A stretch of DNA of 64,000 nt. It comes from LMUY01 sp965198895. GTDB lineage: Bacteria; Pseudomonadota; Alphaproteobacteria; Acetobacterales; Acetobacteraceae. Under the pieces are notes generated by a model that ran no database searches, had not been told where the DNA came from, and saw nothing but the letters and a program-made list of their open reading frames with translations. The translations under genes were made by a program, and so were the position numbers. Numbering within the stretch: the stretch's first letter is position 1; each line of letters begins with the position of its first letter. The stretch is taken from assembly GCA_965198895.1 (NCBI GenBank), contig OZ240676.1, positions 2,542,001-2,606,000 of the forward strand, written 5' to 3'. Below are positions 1-8,065 of this stretch, piece by piece.

Positions 1-150
1 GCCGTTCTGCATCCGCACGCTGGCGACAGAGAGGTTCGGATTGCCGGCCGCCGGGACCAACGCATCGCTGGAGGCGGGCGCCGTGGTTTGGGCCAGCACT
101 GGGGCCGCCGCGAGGGTGACGGCGACGGCGAGACAAATGATACGGTTCAC
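1..150 (-). CDS. Secreted protein, N-terminal fragment (runs off the window)
   Basis: Only the first 50 residues are in the window. The start is a GTG at 150 with GGAG 8 nt upstream. The peptide begins MNRIICLAVAVTLAAAPVLA and then Gln-Thr-Thr, a clear signal peptide with a likely signal peptidase I site after residue 20, followed by an Ala/Pro/Ser-rich linker. The last residues in view resemble the start of periplasmic PRC-barrel proteins, but too little is present to assign a family. It is divergent from recX. Confidence 0.6.
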   Translation of the reverse strand, partial: MNRIICLAVAVTLAAAPVLAQTTAPASSDALVPAAGNPNLSVASVRMQNG

Positions 151-262
151 GAAACGAACTCCAGGTGCCGCCAAGCAACGCCCCTAACACAAGGCAAGTT
201 CCTCCTGCCCGGGGGAGCGGGGCCGGGTTCCGGCAGGGGCCGCGGCGTGGCAGGCTCCCCTG

Positions 263-826
263 ATGGCCCGCAATTCCCCTCCAGAAGCCGGGCCGCCCCC
301 CGGCGAAACCGCGCTGCGGGAGGCGGCGCTGACCTACCTCGCCCGCTACAGCGCGACGCAAACCGGCCTGCTGCGCGTGTTGAATCGCCGCATCGCGCGC
401 TGGGCCCGCGCCGCCGACGCGCCGGCCGAGGCGACGCAGGCGCCGAAGGCTGCCGCCCGCGCCGTGGTGGCCCGGCTGGCGGAATTGGGGGTAGTGAACG
501 ACGCCGCCTTCGCCGAGGGCCGGGCGCGGGCCTTGCACCGGGCGGGAAGGTCGCGCCGGGCGATCGCGGCGCATCTGCAGGCCAAGGGCGTCCCCGCCAG
601 CCTTGCGACCCCGCCCGACGATCCGGCGGCCGAACTCGCCGCCGCGCTGCTGTATAGCCACCGCCGCCGCATGGGGCCGTTCCGCCCCGAGCCGGACCCG
701 GCAGCCCGGCCGCGCGAGCTCGCGCGGCTGGCCCGCGCCGGCTTCCCCGCCGCGGTGGCGGCCCGTGCCCTGGACCTGGACCCCGCCGAGGCGGAGACGC
801 TGCTGCTGGAAGCCCGGCGCCGGTGA
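263..826 (+). CDS. recX: Regulatory protein RecX
   Basis: 187 aa, within the usual RecX range. RecX binds RecA filaments and limits recombinase activity in the cytoplasm. The N-terminal helical repeat is recognisable: ALTYLARYSATQTGLLRVLNRR at about residues 21-42 matches the RecX pattern of a short helix, Ser, Leu and an Arg-rich turn, followed by the second repeat with ARLAELGVVNDAAFAEGRAR. The middle carries a longer Pro/Ala stretch than in E. coli RecX. No recA is adjacent. The ATG at 263 has no strong Shine-Dalgarno sequence. The family call is by pattern and is fairly secure for alphaproteobacteria. Confidence 0.85.
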   Translation: MARNSPPEAGPPPGETALREAALTYLARYSATQTGLLRVLNRRIARWARAADAPAEATQAPKAAARAVVARLAELGVVNDAAFAEGRARALHRAGRSRRAIAAHLQAKGVPASLATPPDDPAAELAAALLYSHRRRMGPFRPEPDPAARPRELARLARAGFPAAVAARALDLDPAEAETLLLEARRR

Positions 827-965
827 TCTCGCCGGGCCGGTTCCGTGTTGCTCGATCGCGACGCGAAGTAACGATTTTGTCGTGCGACTATGAAGACGAA
901 GCCAAGAAGTCCTGTTAGCCTTCGTTTGCACCCCGGAATCGGGGCATTTCGAGGAGTCTACACGC

Positions 966-1523
966 ATGACGATCCGCCTTAGGGGCCTGGTCCCCGCTTT
1001 CGCGCTCCTGGCCCCCGCCTGTGCGGTCCTGACCATGGGTGTCGCCCACGCCCAGCAGCCCTACAACCCGAATGCTGGCCAGATGTCCTATCCGCAGTCG
1101 CTTCCGTCGGGGCAGGTGAACATTCCTGCGTCGACCGCACGCGACACCGGCAACATGGCCTATCCCGCCTCGCCGGGTGGGGTGACCGAGTCGGCGCCGC
1201 GCGGCCGTGACACCGGCAACATGGCCTATCCGTCGGGTGGTGGTGCTGTGCCCCGGACGACGGCTGCGGCCGCGCCGATGGCCCCGATGGGCAAGGCGCC
1301 GCCGATGCGCCCGGACGTAGCGCCGACCCCGGCGCAGACCGCGGCCGCCCGCTCGCTGGACATGGCGCCGAGCTCCGCCCCGGTGCCGTACACCGACTTC
1401 CTGCCCCCGGCGAAGCCGATGGCGGGGAAGCCCATGATGCACAAGCGCATGCCGATGCATAAGGCGGCCATGAAGACGGCCCCCAAGGCCGCTGCGACCC
1501 CGGCGGCGGCTCCCGCCAAGTAA
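966..1523 (+). CDS. Small secreted Pro/Ala/Met-rich protein with a nonapeptide repeat
   Basis: 185 aa, no recognised family. Residues 1-29 form a signal peptide ending AHA before Gln-Gln. The nonapeptide RDTGNMAYP occurs exactly twice (residues 59-67 and 81-89), with a looser GQMSYP copy at 38-43; at DNA level the two exact copies are almost identical, so the duplication looks recent. The rest is Pro/Ala-rich and probably disordered, and the C-terminal 40 residues are rich in Met, Lys and His (KPMAGKPMMHKRMPMHKAAMK region). GAGGAG at 951-956 lies 9 nt before the ATG, supporting the start. A Met/His-rich tail could bind metal, but this is only inference. Confidence 0.7.
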   Translation: MTIRLRGLVPAFALLAPACAVLTMGVAHAQQPYNPNAGQMSYPQSLPSGQVNIPASTARDTGNMAYPASPGGVTESAPRGRDTGNMAYPSGGGAVPRTTAAAAPMAPMGKAPPMRPDVAPTPAQTAAARSLDMAPSSAPVPYTDFLPPAKPMAGKPMMHKRMPMHKAAMKTAPKAAATPAAAPAK

Positions 1524-1629
1524 CGCGGAACTTCCACTGACTTATCAACTCGTTGTTTCAGCGGGTTGATATTCCGTGTAGGCTGCTCCCGTTTCGACCA
1601 GGGCCGCAAGAAACCGGGGGCAGCCTTTC

Positions 1630-2166
1630 ATGCGTGTGCAAGCCAGGGTTCTCTGCCTTGCCGTGTCGGCCGCGCTCTCCGCCTGTGCCACCTCGCCGTC
1701 CGGCCGCTCGCGCGAGGCCGGGTCGTGGCAGTCGGGCAGCGTCGAGTGCGCCCCCTATGCCCGCCAGGTGAGCGGCATCCAGCTATCCGGCGACGCCGCG
1801 GATTGGTGGGATGGGGCGGCCGGTCGCTACCAGCGCACCACCCAGCCGAGCCGCGGCGCCGTGCTGGTGTTCCGCCGCTCCGACCGCCTGCCGCACGGCC
1901 ATGTGTCGGTTGTCACCAGCCTGCGGACGGCGCGAGAGATCATCGTCACGCAAGCGAATTGGGTGCACGGCCGCATCGCCCGCGACGAACCGGTGGTGGA
2001 CGTGTCGCCGGGCAACGACTGGAGCGCCGTGCGCGTCTGGTGGGAGCCGTCGCACGTGCTCGGCACCACCACCTACCCCGCCTTCGGCTTCATCGCGCCC
2101 CATCCCGACACCGGGGCGCTGATGTCCGACGCGGCGTTGCCTGGCATGTGCCCCGCGCCGTCATAG
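1630..2166 (+). CDS. CHAP-domain lipoprotein (putative peptidoglycan amidase/endopeptidase)
   Basis: 178 aa. The N-terminus is a lipoprotein signal with lipobox LSAC (Cys19), so the protein is expected to be membrane-anchored in the periplasm. The remainder matches the CHAP fold: Cys40 in VECAPYAR is the likely nucleophile, GAVLVF is the characteristic strand, and His91 in HGHVSVV is the likely general base. CHAP enzymes cleave amide bonds in peptidoglycan peptides. The gene stands alone between a secreted protein and ileS. A weak inverted repeat (TCAAC...GTTGA) lies upstream near 1544-1568 with no T-run. Confidence 0.8.
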   Translation: MRVQARVLCLAVSAALSACATSPSGRSREAGSWQSGSVECAPYARQVSGIQLSGDAADWWDGAAGRYQRTTQPSRGAVLVFRRSDRLPHGHVSVVTSLRTAREIIVTQANWVHGRIARDEPVVDVSPGNDWSAVRVWWEPSHVLGTTTYPAFGFIAPHPDTGALMSDAALPGMCPAPS

Positions 2167-2232
2167 CGCCGTAATAGCAGGCATCCGCGGCTCCATCTGG
2201 CGTCCGATGTCCGGCGTCTGGTAGTCTGTAGC

Positions 2233-5022
2233 ATGGCCGACTATCGCGACACCGTCTTCTTGCCGACGACCCCGTTCCCCATGCGCGGCGACTTGCCGAA
2301 GCGGGAGCCCGAGATTCTGGCGCGCTGGGAGCGGATCGATCTGTGGCAGCGCACCCGGGCGGCGGCAGCGGGCCGCCCGAGCTTCGTGCTGCATGACGGC
2401 CCGATCTACTCCAACGGCCATTTGCACATCGGCCACGCGCTGAACCGCATCCTGAAAGACGTGATCATGCGAGCGCACCGCATGGCCGGGTTCGACGCCG
2501 ACTACATCCCGGGCTGGGACTGCCACGGCCTGCCGATCGAGTGGAAGGTGGAGGAGGAATACCGCCGCACCGGCCGCGACAAGGACGCCGTGCCGGTGCT
2601 GGATTTCCGCGCCGAGTGCCGCAGCTACTCGCAGGGCTGGCTGGACATCCAGACCGCGGAGTTCAAGCGCCTTGGCGTCACCGGCGACTGGGCCGGCCGC
2701 TACGCCACCATGGACTACCCGGCCGAGGCCGCCATCGCCGGCGAGATCGGCAAGTTCCTGCTGAACGGCGCGCTATATCGCGGCCTGCGCCCGGTAATGT
2801 GGTCCACCGTCGAGAAGACGGCGCTGGCCGAGGCGGAAATCGAATACCACGACCACAAGAGCGACACGGTGTGGGTGCGCTTCCCGATCCTGAACGGCCC
2901 GCTCGCCGGCACGTCGGCGGTGATCTGGACCACGACGCCCTGGACCATGCCCGGCAACCGCGCGCTCGCCGCCGGCGCCGCGATCGACTACGCGCAGGTT
3001 CGGGTGGACAGCGTGGCCGAGGGCTCGCTGGCCCAACCCGGCGAGACCATCCTGGTGGCGCTCGACCTGATCGGCGCGGTGTGCGAGGCCACCGGCATCG
3101 CGACCCATCACGTGCTGCAAGTGGTGCACGGCGCCAGCCTCGAGGGCACGCTGTGCGCCCATCCGTTGCGAGGTCAGGGCTACGACGAGGACCGCCCGAT
3201 CCTGCTGGGCGATTTCGTCACCACCGAACAGGGCTCCGGCCTGGTGCACCAGGCTCCGGCGCATGGCGAGGAAGATTTCGCCCTGTGCCGCGCCCACGGC
3301 ATCCCGGTGCCCGAGACGGTGGGCGAGGACGGCCGCTATCTGCCGACAGTGCCGTTGTTCGCCGGCGGCCACGTGTTCAAGGCCGCCGGCCCGGTCGGCG
3401 CCGCGCTGGAGGCGGCCGGCGGGCTGCTGGCGCGCGGCACGCTGGTGCACTCCTACCCGCATTCCTGGCGGTCCAAGGCGCCGCTGATCTACCGCGCCAC
3501 GCCGCAATGGTTCATCCGCATGGACGGCCCGGAGCAGATCCGCGCCCGCGCCTTGGCCGCCATCGAGGTCACGCCCTTCGTGCCGCCGCAGGGACGCAAC
3601 CGCATTGGCTCCATGGTCGCCGGCCGCCCGGATTGGTGCATCAGCCGCCAGCGTGCCTGGGGCGTGCCGATCCCCGTCTTCGTCGACCGCACCACCGGCG
3701 AGCCGTTGCGGGACCCGGCCATCGTCGCTCGCGTGGTCGAGGCATTCACCACCGACGGCGCCGATGCCTGGTATTCCTCCGACCCATCCCGCTTCCTCGG
3801 GGAAGGCCGCGATCCGGCCGGCTTCGAGCAGGTGATGGACATCGTCGATGTCTGGTTCGAGAGCGGCTCGACCCACGGCTTCGCGCTCGAGGACCGTGGC
3901 TTGCCCTGGCCCGCCGATCTGTATCTGGAGGGCTCGGACCAGCATCGTGGCTGGTTCCAATCCTCGCTGCTGGAGGCGATCGGCACCCGCGGAGCCGCCC
4001 CGTTCAAGGCCATCCTGACCCATGGCTTCGTGCTCGACGAGGCCGGCCGCAAGATGAGCAAGTCGCTCGGCAACGTCACCGCCCCGCAGGAGGTCAGCGA
4101 CAAATACGGCGCCGACATCCTGCGCCTGTGGGTGATGACGGCCGACACCACCGAGGATCTGCGCATCGGCCCCGAGATCCTGAAGCAGCAGGCCGAGCTG
4201 TACCGCCGTCTGCGCAACACGCTGCGCTGGCTGCTGGGCTCGCTGGCCGGCTGGACCGAGGCCGAACGCGTCGAGCCGGCCGACATGCCCGAGCTGGACC
4301 GCTGGGTGCTGCACCGCCTGAGCGAACTCGACGCCCGGGTTCGCCAGGCGCTGCAGACGCATGACTGGACCGGGGTGTATCCCGAGTTGCACGCGTTCTG
4401 CTCGGCCGACCTGTCCGCGTTCTACTTCGACGTCCGCAAGGACACGCTGTACTGCGACCGGCCCGACAAGCCCGGCCGCCGCGCTGCCCGCACGGTGCTG
4501 GACACGCTACACCGCTGCCTGACCGCCTGGCTCGCCCCCGTGTTGGTCTTCACCGCCGAGGAGGCCTGGGGTGCCCGCTACGGGGCCGATGCAGATGACA
4601 GCGTGCATCTGCAGTCGTTTCCAGAGATCCCGGCGGAGTGGCACGACGCGGCGCTCGGGGCCCGCATGGTCACCCTGCGCGACGCCCGCGGCGCGGTGAC
4701 GGCAGCGCTGGAGACGGCGCGGCGGGACGGGCTGATCAAGTCCTCGCTGCAGGCCGAGATCACCTTGCCGGCCGAGGTGACCGACCTGCTGGACGAGGCA
4801 GCCTGGACCGAGTTCGCCATCGTCAGCTCGGCCAAGCGCGGCGCCGCGTTCGCGGTGGACAAGGCGCCCGGCGAGAAATGCGCCCGCTGCTGGAAGGTGC
4901 TGGCGGAGGTCGGGAGCCACGCCGCGCACCCGGCGCTGTGCCTGCGCTGCGCCGACGCGGTGGAAAGCGGCCTGGTTGGCCAGCCCAGCGAGCCACATCT
5001 CGACAAGACCGTGGCGGCATGA
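2233..5022 (+). CDS. ileS: Isoleucine--tRNA ligase
   Basis: 929 aa, full length for a bacterial IleRS with C-terminal zinc site. Class I signatures are present: HIGH at residues 65-68 (in NGHLHIGHALN) and KMSKS at 607-611. The CP1 editing domain lies between them (TTTPWTMPGN region). The C-terminus has two Cys pairs, Cys883/886 in CARC and Cys903/906 in CLRC, typical of the zinc-binding tail. The enzyme charges tRNA-Ile in the cytoplasm. The stop overlaps the lspA start by 4 nt (ATGA), so the two are co-translated; this ileS-lspA pairing is widespread in proteobacteria. Confidence 0.98.
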   Translation: MADYRDTVFLPTTPFPMRGDLPKREPEILARWERIDLWQRTRAAAAGRPSFVLHDGPIYSNGHLHIGHALNRILKDVIMRAHRMAGFDADYIPGWDCHGLPIEWKVEEEYRRTGRDKDAVPVLDFRAECRSYSQGWLDIQTAEFKRLGVTGDWAGRYATMDYPAEAAIAGEIGKFLLNGALYRGLRPVMWSTVEKTALAEAEIEYHDHKSDTVWVRFPILNGPLAGTSAVIWTTTPWTMPGNRALAAGAAIDYAQVRVDSVAEGSLAQPGETILVALDLIGAVCEATGIATHHVLQVVHGASLEGTLCAHPLRGQGYDEDRPILLGDFVTTEQGSGLVHQAPAHGEEDFALCRAHGIPVPETVGEDGRYLPTVPLFAGGHVFKAAGPVGAALEAAGGLLARGTLVHSYPHSWRSKAPLIYRATPQWFIRMDGPEQIRARALAAIEVTPFVPPQGRNRIGSMVAGRPDWCISRQRAWGVPIPVFVDRTTGEPLRDPAIVARVVEAFTTDGADAWYSSDPSRFLGEGRDPAGFEQVMDIVDVWFESGSTHGFALEDRGLPWPADLYLEGSDQHRGWFQSSLLEAIGTRGAAPFKAILTHGFVLDEAGRKMSKSLGNVTAPQEVSDKYGADILRLWVMTADTTEDLRIGPEILKQQAELYRRLRNTLRWLLGSLAGWTEAERVEPADMPELDRWVLHRLSELDARVRQALQTHDWTGVYPELHAFCSADLSAFYFDVRKDTLYCDRPDKPGRRAARTVLDTLHRCLTAWLAPVLVFTAEEAWGARYGADADDSVHLQSFPEIPAEWHDAALGARMVTLRDARGAVTAALETARRDGLIKSSLQAEITLPAEVTDLLDEAAWTEFAIVSSAKRGAAFAVDKAPGEKCARCWKVLAEVGSHAAHPALCLRCADAVESGLVGQPSEPHLDKTVAA

Positions 5023-5543
5023 CCCGCAACCGGCTGACCGGGCTCGGTATCGTGGCGCTGCTGGTCGTGCTGGCTGCCGACCAGGCCAGCAAGACCTGGA
5101 TCCTCGAGGGCCTGGACCTGCCGCGGCTCGGCCGGGTGGATCTGCTGCCGGTGCTCAGCCTGACCATGGTGTGGAACCAGGGCGTCACCTTCGGCCTATT
5201 CAAGGCGCAGGGCGCGTGGGGCCCGCTGCTGCTGGTGGGCGTTGCGGCGGTGATCGTGGCGGCGCTCGGGCTGTGGCTGCGGCGGGCTGAATCGCGCCTG
5301 GTCGCGGTGTCGCTGGGGGCGATCGCCGGCGGCGCCGTGGGCAACGTGCTCGACCGGCTACGGTTCGGCGCGGTGGTGGACTTCATACACTTGCATGTTG
5401 GTGGCTGGAGCTGGTACGTGTTCAACGTCGCCGACGCCGCCATCGTGTGCGGCGTCGCGGCGCTGGTGCTGGACGGTTTGCGGCCGCAAACCCGGCCTGC
5501 GGCCGAGGAGCGGCTTGCAGGCCCGGGTCCTGCGGAGCTATGA
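5019..5543 (+). CDS. lspA: Lipoprotein signal peptidase (signal peptidase II)
   Basis: 174 aa inner-membrane aspartyl protease that cleaves prolipoprotein signal peptides. Four hydrophobic segments are visible. The catalytic motifs are GNVLDRLRFGAVVDF with Asp121, and FNVADAAI with Asp139. The upstream DQASK motif (residues 21-25) is also in place. The ATG at 5019 overlaps the ileS stop (ATGA), and the lspA stop overlaps the start of the next gene (CTATGA), so ileS, lspA and the DUF3035 gene form one coupled unit. The downstream gene is itself a lipoprotein and therefore a predicted substrate. Confidence 0.97.
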   Translation: MTRNRLTGLGIVALLVVLAADQASKTWILEGLDLPRLGRVDLLPVLSLTMVWNQGVTFGLFKAQGAWGPLLLVGVAAVIVAALGLWLRRAESRLVAVSLGAIAGGAVGNVLDRLRFGAVVDFIHLHVGGWSWYVFNVADAAIVCGVAALVLDGLRPQTRPAAEERLAGPGPAEL

Positions 5544-6106
5544 CGCGACGCATGACCTATCGTTCCGCCCCAGTTTGGACAGTCCTGGCGGCCTCGCTGG
5601 CCGTGGCGGGGTGCAGTGGCGACGAATTGTCCCGCAATATCGGCCTGACCCGCGACGCGCCCGACGAGTTCACCGTCACCACCCGCGCGCCGCTGTCCAT
5701 GCCGCCGGATTTCTCGCTGCGTCCGCCGCGCCCAGGGGCGTCCCGCCCGCAGGAATTGTCGGAGCGCCAGCAGGCCGAGGCGACCCTGTCGCCGACCGCC
5801 GCGCTCGGGGGCACGCCCGCCGGCACATCACCGGGCCAGCAGGCGCTGGTGTCCGCCGCCGGCCCCGCCGCGCCGCGGGACATCCGCAACGAGGTGGATT
5901 CCGAGGCGCAACTCGATCAGCCGAGCCGTTCGTTCACCGACCGGCTGATGTTCTGGAAGCCGGCGCCCCCGCCCGGCACTGCGGTGAACGCGCAGGCCGA
6001 GAGCCAGCGCCTGCGCCAGAACGCGGCCCTGGGTGCCAGCCCGCAGACCGGTGACACGCCGATCATCCAGCGCCGCCAGCAAGGCCTGCTCGACTCCATC
6101 TTCTGA
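5540..6106 (+). CDS. DUF3035 (BamF-like) outer-membrane lipoprotein
   Basis: 188 aa. The start at 5540 overlaps the lspA stop; a second in-frame ATG at 5552 is possible. The signal ends in lipobox VAGC. The region DEFTVTTRAPLSMPPDFSLRPP is the conserved core of the alphaproteobacterial DUF3035 family, some members of which are reported as BAM-complex accessory lipoproteins (BamF). The rest is Ala/Pro/Gln-rich linker ending in a conserved-looking helix (QQGLLDSIF). Its position directly after lspA is typical of alphaproteobacteria. A BAM role here is inferred from the family only. Confidence 0.85.
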   Translation: MTRRMTYRSAPVWTVLAASLAVAGCSGDELSRNIGLTRDAPDEFTVTTRAPLSMPPDFSLRPPRPGASRPQELSERQQAEATLSPTAALGGTPAGTSPGQQALVSAAGPAAPRDIRNEVDSEAQLDQPSRSFTDRLMFWKPAPPPGTAVNAQAESQRLRQNAALGASPQTGDTPIIQRRQQGLLDSIF

Positions 6107-6159
6107 TCGGGCTGCAGACTCCGGACATCAGACTTCGGACAGGTCTGCTATAAGGCACC

Positions 6160-7926
6160 ATGGAGTCGCTCCCCACCGCAGCCATGCCGCATCCGGCGTC
6201 TGTCAGGCGATTGCCGGACCACCTCGTCGACCGGATCGCCGCCGGTGAGGTGATCGAACGCCCTGCCGCCGCCGCCAAGGAACTGGTGGAGAACGCGATC
6301 GATGCCGGCGCGAGGCGGATTGCCGTGGTGCTGGAACGCGGCGGGATCGACCGGATCGAGGTCGTGGACGACGGCGCTGGCATGGGCCCCGAGGCGCTGG
6401 CCCTCGCGGTGCAACGGCACTGCACCTCCAAGCTCGCCGACGATCAGCTGATCCGCATCACCACGCTGGGGTTCCGCGGCGAGGCGCTGCCCTCGATCGG
6501 GGCGGCGGCCCGGCTGCAGATCACCTCCCGTCCCCAGGGGGCCGCCCACGCGCACCGCATCCGGGTCGAGGGTGGCACGGTCACCGATGTCGCCCCGGCC
6601 GCCGGGCCGGCCGGCACCCAGGTGCTGGTGGCCGATCTGTTCTTCGCCACTCCAGCCCGCCGCAACTTCCTGAAATCGGCGCGCGTCGAGGCCGACCATG
6701 CGGAGGCCGCGGTGCGCCGCCTGGCCTTCGCCGCCCCCGCGGTCGCACTGCGTCTGGTCAGCGACGGCCGGGTCGTGTTCGATCTTCCGGCGCAGGACGC
6801 TGCCGCCCGCGCCGCCGCCCTGCTCGGACCAGGGCTCACGATGGCGGAGCTGCTGCGGGTGGAGGGCGTTCGCGGCGCCCTGACGCTGCGCGGCCATGCA
6901 GCGCCGGCCTCGCTCAGCCGCGCCACCGCGGCGGCGCAGTCGCTGGTGGTGAACGGCCGCCCCGTCACCGACCCGGTGCTGCGCACGGCCGTGCGGGTCG
7001 CCTATCGCGACGTGATCGCCGCCGGCCGTCATGCCGCGGTCGCGCTGGAGCTGACCGTGCCGCCCGAGGAGGTGGACGTGAACGTGCATCCCGCCAAAAC
7101 CGAGCTGCGCTTCCGCGATCCGGACGCGGTGCGCGCGCTGGTGATCGGCGCGCTGCGCCGCAGCCTGGGCGTGGGGGCCGGCGTGGCGCCGGCGCCGATG
7201 AACGTCCGGTTCCAGACCACGAGCCGCCCGAGCCTGCATCTGGTGTCCCCTCCCACGTACGGCGGCTTCGCCGAAGCGTCGTTGCCGTTCGCGCCCGCCG
7301 CCCGCGTCGTGCCGCCCGAACCGGTCGCTTCCCCGCACCCGCTCGGCGCCGCCGTCGCGCAGGTGCTGGACACCTACGTGATCGCAGTTGCGGGGGACGG
7401 CAGCCTGGTTCTGGTGGACCAGCACGCCGCGCACGAGCGGCTGGCCCACGAGGCCCTGACCGCCCAGTACCGCGATGGCGGCGTCCGCAGCCAAGCCCTG
7501 CTGCTGCCCGCCGTGGTCGACCTGCCGCCACCGGATGCCGCGCGCCTGCTGCAACACGCGGACGCGCTGCTCGCTCTCGGGCTGGAGCTGGAGGCGTTCG
7601 GCCCTGGCGCCGTGCTGGTGCGCGCGCTGCCCGCTTTGCTCTCCACCGGCGGGCCGCCCGACCCGGCGCCGTTGCTGCGCGACCTCGCCGACGAGCTGGC
7701 CGACTGCGGCGAAGCCACCGCGTTGGAGGCCAAGCTCGACGCCGCCATCGCCCGGCTGGCCTGCCATGGCAGCGTCCGCGCGGGCCGCCGGCTGAACGCG
7801 GCCGAGATGAACGCCCTGCTGCGCCAGATGGAGGCCACCCCGCGAGCCGCCACCTGCTCCCACGGCCGCCCCACCGTGCTGAAACTGAGCCGGGCGGAGA
7901 TCGAGACGATGTTCGGGAGACGGTAA
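6160..7926 (+). CDS. mutL: DNA mismatch repair protein MutL (endonuclease type)
   Basis: 588 aa. The N-terminal GHKL ATPase motifs are intact: ELVENAIDAGA, DDGAGM and GFRGEALPSIG. The C-terminal dimerisation domain carries the metal-dependent endonuclease motif DQHA-x2-E-x4-E (DQHAAHERLAHE), with supporting ACHGS and CSHGRPT motifs. This indicates a nicking MutL, as in organisms without MutH, so strand discrimination is expected to be methyl-independent. An alternative start is the ATG at 6184. The 54-nt leader from the preceding gene contains short imperfect repeats of CAGACTCCGGACAT type. Confidence 0.97.
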   Translation: MESLPTAAMPHPASVRRLPDHLVDRIAAGEVIERPAAAAKELVENAIDAGARRIAVVLERGGIDRIEVVDDGAGMGPEALALAVQRHCTSKLADDQLIRITTLGFRGEALPSIGAAARLQITSRPQGAAHAHRIRVEGGTVTDVAPAAGPAGTQVLVADLFFATPARRNFLKSARVEADHAEAAVRRLAFAAPAVALRLVSDGRVVFDLPAQDAAARAAALLGPGLTMAELLRVEGVRGALTLRGHAAPASLSRATAAAQSLVVNGRPVTDPVLRTAVRVAYRDVIAAGRHAAVALELTVPPEEVDVNVHPAKTELRFRDPDAVRALVIGALRRSLGVGAGVAPAPMNVRFQTTSRPSLHLVSPPTYGGFAEASLPFAPAARVVPPEPVASPHPLGAAVAQVLDTYVIAVAGDGSLVLVDQHAAHERLAHEALTAQYRDGGVRSQALLLPAVVDLPPPDAARLLQHADALLALGLELEAFGPGAVLVRALPALLSTGGPPDPAPLLRDLADELADCGEATALEAKLDAAIARLACHGSVRAGRRLNAAEMNALLRQMEATPRAATCSHGRPTVLKLSRAEIETMFGRR

Positions 7927-7935
7927 GGGTCGACC

Positions 7936-8052
7936 GTCATGCCCGGGCTTTGACCCGGGTATCCACGGCGTGTGTTGCACGCAACCCTGCCAAACATCGG
8001 CCGACGTCATGAGCCCAACCGCGTGGATACCCGGGTCAAGCCCGGGCATGAC
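7936..8052. repeat. REP-like inverted repeat, family A
   Basis: Two arms of 32 nt (7936-7967) and 31 nt (8022-8052) are near-perfect inverted copies that differ by one inserted T. The core is GTCATGCCCGGGCTTGACCC followed by GGGTATCCACG; the spacer is 54 nt. Each arm also contains its own short CCCGGG palindromes. It lies between the convergent ends of mutL and dadA. Similar CCCGGGC-rich intergenic repeats are common in alphaproteobacterial genomes. It may fold into a long hairpin and act on both transcripts, but there is no T-run. Confidence 0.85.
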
Positions 8053-8065
8053 AGTAACCCCCTAA

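Noticed and set aside
1544..1568. Hairpin TCAACTCG...CGGGTTGA as a terminator
   Set aside because: Short stem with a mismatch and no U-run.
2773..4392. 539-aa open frame antisense to ileS
   Set aside because: High-GC shadow of a conserved gene; Arg/Gly/Ala/His-rich with no domain and no ribosome binding site.
6148..8049. 633-aa open frame antisense to mutL, running into the REP
   Set aside because: Same reason; its composition mirrors the GC-rich third positions of mutL.
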